Source: Chitinophaga sp.
GTDB lineage: Bacteria > Bacteroidota > Bacteroidia > Chitinophagales > Chitinophagaceae
DNA length: 64,000 nt
Assembly: GCF_017745275.1 (NCBI RefSeq)
Contig: NZ_JAGHZS010000007.1
Location: forward strand, 124,001-188,000
Reading direction: 5' to 3'
The notes under the pieces were generated by a model. It was not told the origin of the DNA and made no database searches. It was given only the letters and a program-made list of their open reading frames with translations. A program made the translations under genes and the position numbers. Positions 60,838 through 64,000 of the stretch are shown piece after piece. The first letter of the stretch is position 1, and each line of letters begins with the position of its first letter.

Positions 60838-63800
60838 ATGATCAACCTTTTGCTATCGCTAAGGCAACCCTCGGGCCGCGGCATGTATAGGCTAGGCGCT
60901 ATTTTACTGTTGTTTTTTTTGGGATCCCCCCGAAGTTACGGCCAGGTACAAACGGCCAGATCTTTCAATGATCCCACCATGACAAATATTAAAGGTTTCT
61001 ATGAATATCTGCCAGCCGGGTACGTACCAGGCGGCGGCCAGAAATACCCCCTCATTATTTTCTTTCATGGCGTAGGTGAACTGGCCAGTTCCGGTGCTCC
61101 ACTTTCTGCAGTACTGAATAATGGTCTTCCTAAAGTAATTGCGCAGGGTAAGTTTCCTGTTACTTTTACGGTCAACAATAAAGACTATTCCTTTATCGTC
61201 ATCTCCCCTCAATTTAATACCTGGCCCGGATCTGCGGATGCCATTAAATTTAAGAACTACCTGCTCACGAAATACGATATTGATACAAACCGCATTTATA
61301 TCACCGGGCTGAGTATGGGAGGCGGAGAAGCATGGGGCGCACTTTCTGAAAATAAAGCGGAAGCAGCTGCTTTTGCCGGTGCCGCAGTAGTATGTGGTTA
61401 TTATCCTCCTACCACCGCACTGGCGGCTAATATTGCAGGCAATAATACTCCTGTATGGGCTTTCCATAATAAAATAGATCCCAATGTGCCACCAGACTAT
61501 TCTATAAACTGGGTGAAGTACATTAATGCTACTATACCAGCGCCTAATCCACTCGCCAGGCTCACGATTTTTGATGCTACCGGTCACGACGCCTGGACAA
61601 AAGCCTATGATCCCGCTTACAAAGAAGATAATAAAAATATGTACGAGTGGATGTTGCAATATTCCAAAAACGGAACAGTAACTCCTCCTCCTGCAACAGG
61701 CAGACGCATTGTAGTTCCTATGACAAATACCGCCAACGGACGGGCGGAAATGTATTACCCAAACGCAATGACTACACTGGGCGTTAAACCCGGTGATACA
61801 TTATGCATTCCCGCGGGGGAGTACGAATACCTTCATCTCGGTAACCTCACCGGCACCGTAGACAAACCCATTGTAATCACCAACTGTGGCGGACAAGTGA
61901 AACTAGGTGTTAAGAACCAGGGAACAGCAGCTGTTTTTAATGCGCCCACCTGCCGGTTTGTAGAGATCAGTGGTAGCGGAGATAAAAATTATGAATATGG
62001 CTTCGATCTTAACGGAACTAATATCACTGGTTTAAAGATCTTCGGTCTTACGCTGGGTGTAGGTAGTTCTGATTTTGATGTACACAACATATTTATCCAT
62101 GATGGTGGTATTATGTTGCAGGCCAAAACGCTTCAAACCTGTGCTCAACCACAATATTGGGAAGGCAACTACGTAATGAAGAATGCGAAAATTCATCACA
62201 TCAAATGCCTGAATTCACAATGGGAGGGATTTTATATCGGGAATACCCATTATTTCTGGACAGAAGGTACCTGCACTGACATGCGTTCACACTGGATAGA
62301 AGACCTCCAGGTATATGATAACTACCTCGAAAATATAGGAAGTGATGCGCTCCAGATTTCTATGGCCAAAAACGGGGATAACCGCGTTTATAACAACACG
62401 ATTATAAATTATGGGATGTCACAGAATTCCGCCCAGGGCTATGGAATTCTCGTTGGCTCCGGCTCCAGCTTAAAGGTATATAATAACAATGTTTCGGTAG
62501 GATACATGCCGGCAGTGACGATCTTCGGCTCCGGCATCAGTGAGATTTATAATAATGTGATCTCTAATATTCACTATGAAGGAATTAACGTATCCGATAA
62601 AATACCCGCTAATACTACCCCTGATCTTTTCCCCCCACCGGCAGCCATTATTTATAATAATACCATCGTTAATACAGACAGTGGCGCAAACGCAATCAAG
62701 ATTTTTGCTTATCAAACACCTATCGGGCACCAGGTATATAATAACCTGATGGTAGAGAAGGGAACTGCTTATGACTATCCTTCAAAGGGAATGTACATCA
62801 AAGGTGATCAGCCTATCAAATTACTGTATTCCAATAATCTCTGTTACCCGAATCAGGCTGCTGCGAATTTTGTGGATAGCGCCAGCAAAAATTATCGCCT
62901 GTTGCCAACGTCAACGGCGGTAGATACGGGGCGTGATATGAGTGATTTTAATTTGAACACCGACTACGATGGTACTACCCGTCCTCAATCGGGCAAGTAT
63001 GACGTGGGAGCGTTTGAATTGAAATCGGGTACCACCTCTCCGCCAAAAGCAAATGCCGGAAGTAATATTACCATCACCCTGCCGGTTAACAACGTTACTC
63101 TCGACGGGTCAGCTTCTGCTGCAGCAAGTGGCAGCACCATTCAAGGCTACACATGGAAAAAAATAAGTGGTCCTGTTGATGGTACAATGACCAATGGCAG
63201 CACCGCCAAACCTGGTCTGACCGGTCTTACCGAAGGGACTTATATATATGAACTCACGGTAACAGATAATAAAGGACTAACCGGATCAGCAAGGGTAAGC
63301 ATTATTGTTAAACCCGCGGCCAACAAACCACCGGTAGCCAATGCCGGTAATAATCTTCAGATCCAGTTGCCGGTTAACACCGCTGCACTGGATGGAAGTG
63401 GGTCTACTGATGCCGATGGACAAATCACCACGTGGCTATGGAAAAAGACGGCGGGTCCGGCTGGAGGAGATTTATCTACAGCAGGTGCCGCTAAAACGAA
63501 TGTGAGTAATCTGCAGGAAGGTACTTATACTTACCAGCTAACGGTTACGGATAATGCAGGGGCCAGCAGCAATGCCAGCATAAATATTATCGTACTGGCT
63601 GCGGCCAACAAGCCACCGGTAGCTAATGCCGGTAATAATCTCCAGATCCAATTGCCAGTTAATACTGCTGCATTGGATGGAAGCGGTTCTACGGATGCCG
63701 ATGGACAAATCACCACCTGGCTATGGAAAAAGACGGCAGGTCCGGCAGGAGGAGATTTGTCTGCAGCAGGTGTCGCTAAAACAAATGTGAATAATCTGCA

Positions 63801-64000
63801 GGAAGGTACTTATACCTTTCAACTAACAGTTACTGATAATGCAGGCGCTACTAATAGTGCCGACGTAAATATAACCGTATTGCCTGCAGTTGCACAAAAC
63901 AAGCCTCCGGTGGCTAACGCCGGTAACAGTATCCAGGTGCAGTTGCCGGTTAATACGGCAGCTTTGGATGGAAGTGGTTCCACAGATGCTGATGGTCAGA
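60838..64000 (+). CDS. esterase-like, beta-helix and Ig/PKD-repeat surface protein (3' end outside window)
   Basis: The open frame runs from the ATG at 60838 to the window end, so only the N-terminal 1,054 codons are visible. The ATG at 60883 would give a simpler signal peptide. Domain 1 (about residues 50-280) is esterase-like: LIIFFHGVGELASSG, TGLSMGGGEAW and GHDAW. Domain 2 (about 285-730) is a beta-helix related to the 33400 protein (GFYIGNTHYFW). Domain 3 consists of Ig/PKD-like repeats with PPVANAGNNLQIQLPVNTAA and DGSGSTDADG. Probably exported by T9SS, but its C-terminus is beyond the window. Confidence 0.8.
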   Translation, partial: MINLLLSLRQPSGRGMYRLGAILLLFFLGSPRSYGQVQTARSFNDPTMTNIKGFYEYLPAGYVPGGGQKYPLIIFFHGVGELASSGAPLSAVLNNGLPKVIAQGKFPVTFTVNNKDYSFIVISPQFNTWPGSADAIKFKNYLLTKYDIDTNRIYITGLSMGGGEAWGALSENKAEAAAFAGAAVVCGYYPPTTALAANIAGNNTPVWAFHNKIDPNVPPDYSINWVKYINATIPAPNPLARLTIFDATGHDAWTKAYDPAYKEDNKNMYEWMLQYSKNGTVTPPPATGRRIVVPMTNTANGRAEMYYPNAMTTLGVKPGDTLCIPAGEYEYLHLGNLTGTVDKPIVITNCGGQVKLGVKNQGTAAVFNAPTCRFVEISGSGDKNYEYGFDLNGTNITGLKIFGLTLGVGSSDFDVHNIFIHDGGIMLQAKTLQTCAQPQYWEGNYVMKNAKIHHIKCLNSQWEGFYIGNTHYFWTEGTCTDMRSHWIEDLQVYDNYLENIGSDALQISMAKNGDNRVYNNTIINYGMSQNSAQGYGILVGSGSSLKVYNNNVSVGYMPAVTIFGSGISEIYNNVISNIHYEGINVSDKIPANTTPDLFPPPAAIIYNNTIVNTDSGANAIKIFAYQTPIGHQVYNNLMVEKGTAYDYPSKGMYIKGDQPIKLLYSNNLCYPNQAAANFVDSASKNYRLLPTSTAVDTGRDMSDFNLNTDYDGTTRPQSGKYDVGAFELKSGTTSPPKANAGSNITITLPVNNVTLDGSASAAASGSTIQGYTWKKISGPVDGTMTNGSTAKPGLTGLTEGTYIYELTVTDNKGLTGSARVSIIVKPAANKPPVANAGNNLQIQLPVNTAALDGSGSTDADGQITTWLWKKTAGPAGGDLSTAGAAKTNVSNLQEGTYTYQLTVTDNAGASSNASINIIVLAAANKPPVANAGNNLQIQLPVNTAALDGSGSTDADGQITTWLWKKTAGPAGGDLSAAGVAKTNVNNLQEGTYTFQLTVTDNAGATNSADVNITVLPAVAQNKPPVANAGNSIQVQLPVNTAALDGSGSTDADGQ
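63040..64000 (+). repeat. tandem Ig/PKD-like coding repeats, period about 285 bp
   Basis: Units begin at about 63040, 63325, 63610 and 63901 (last cut by the window). The second and third are almost identical at DNA level and encode about 95 residues with PPVANAGNN, NTAALDGSGSTDADGQ, WLWKKTAGPAGGDL and LQEGTYT. The first is more divergent. Confidence 0.85.

Noticed and set aside
60904..61659. 251-codon minus-strand frame
   Set aside because: It overlaps the clearly coding plus-strand esterase and beta-helix protein, which has no stop before the window end.

Overview
The window is 64 kb of chromosome from a member of the phylum Bacteroidota, most likely the family Chitinophagaceae (a Chitinophaga-like soil bacterium). 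The grounds are a type IX secretion sorting domain, DUF4270, DUF2027 and DUF4870 proteins, promoter boxes of the Bacteroidota form TAnnTTTG, weak ribosome binding sites, and a class A RNase P RNA. Names rest on motifs read from the translations; no database search was run.

Region 1 (1-17 kb) is housekeeping and envelope: the start of fbaA, a secreted alpha/beta-hydrolase, an atypical Rieske lipoprotein, a BtuF-like metal receptor, cystathionine beta-synthase, bioD, 5-formyltetrahydrofolate cyclo-ligase, lpxK, an RNase R with a long Lys/Ala/Pro repeat tail, a polyprenyl diphosphate synthase, an amino-acid permease, a DoxX-like protein, a DUF2027-Smr protein, rnpB, a DUF4870 protein and a subtilisin-like protease.

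Region 2 (17-33 kb) is mostly on the minus strand. It holds a histidine-phosphatase homologue without catalytic residues, a probable lysine degradation operon (saccharopine/lysine dehydrogenase family protein, DUF1338 2-oxoadipate enzyme, ALDH7-type dehydrogenase), panB, ppx, ppk1, a flippase-like membrane protein, panD and panC. On the plus strand are a half-size glycogen synthase, a DUF4270 lipoprotein and metK.

Region 3 (33-64 kb) is a large exopolysaccharide and cell-surface locus. A minus-strand operon encodes a Wzc-like co-polymerase, an acyltransferase, an unlisted 37-residue membrane peptide, a Wzy-like polymerase, a half-size TolC-like protein and two hydrolases. A plus-strand operon encodes a response regulator, an initiating sugar transferase, three glycosyltransferases, an asparagine synthase-like amidotransferase and a methyltransferase. 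A GT14-like enzyme and a Wzx flippase follow on the minus strand. Around these sit a 2,041-residue T9SS-exported modular protein, two related beta-helix proteins, and three secreted esterase-like domains. The outer-membrane Wza channel is not in the window.

The least explained signal is a family of five long inverted repeats (113-133 bp, arms 37-65 nt) that touch or nearly touch stop codons between 12.6 and 26.8 kb. Their arms are built from 7-nt units (GCNNAAA or GCNNTTA). Four share a core beginning GCTATTGCAGCGAAT whose base pairs covary between copies. In two copies one arm has one or two extra 7-nt units. In a third the repeat encodes the C-terminus and stop codon of ppx.
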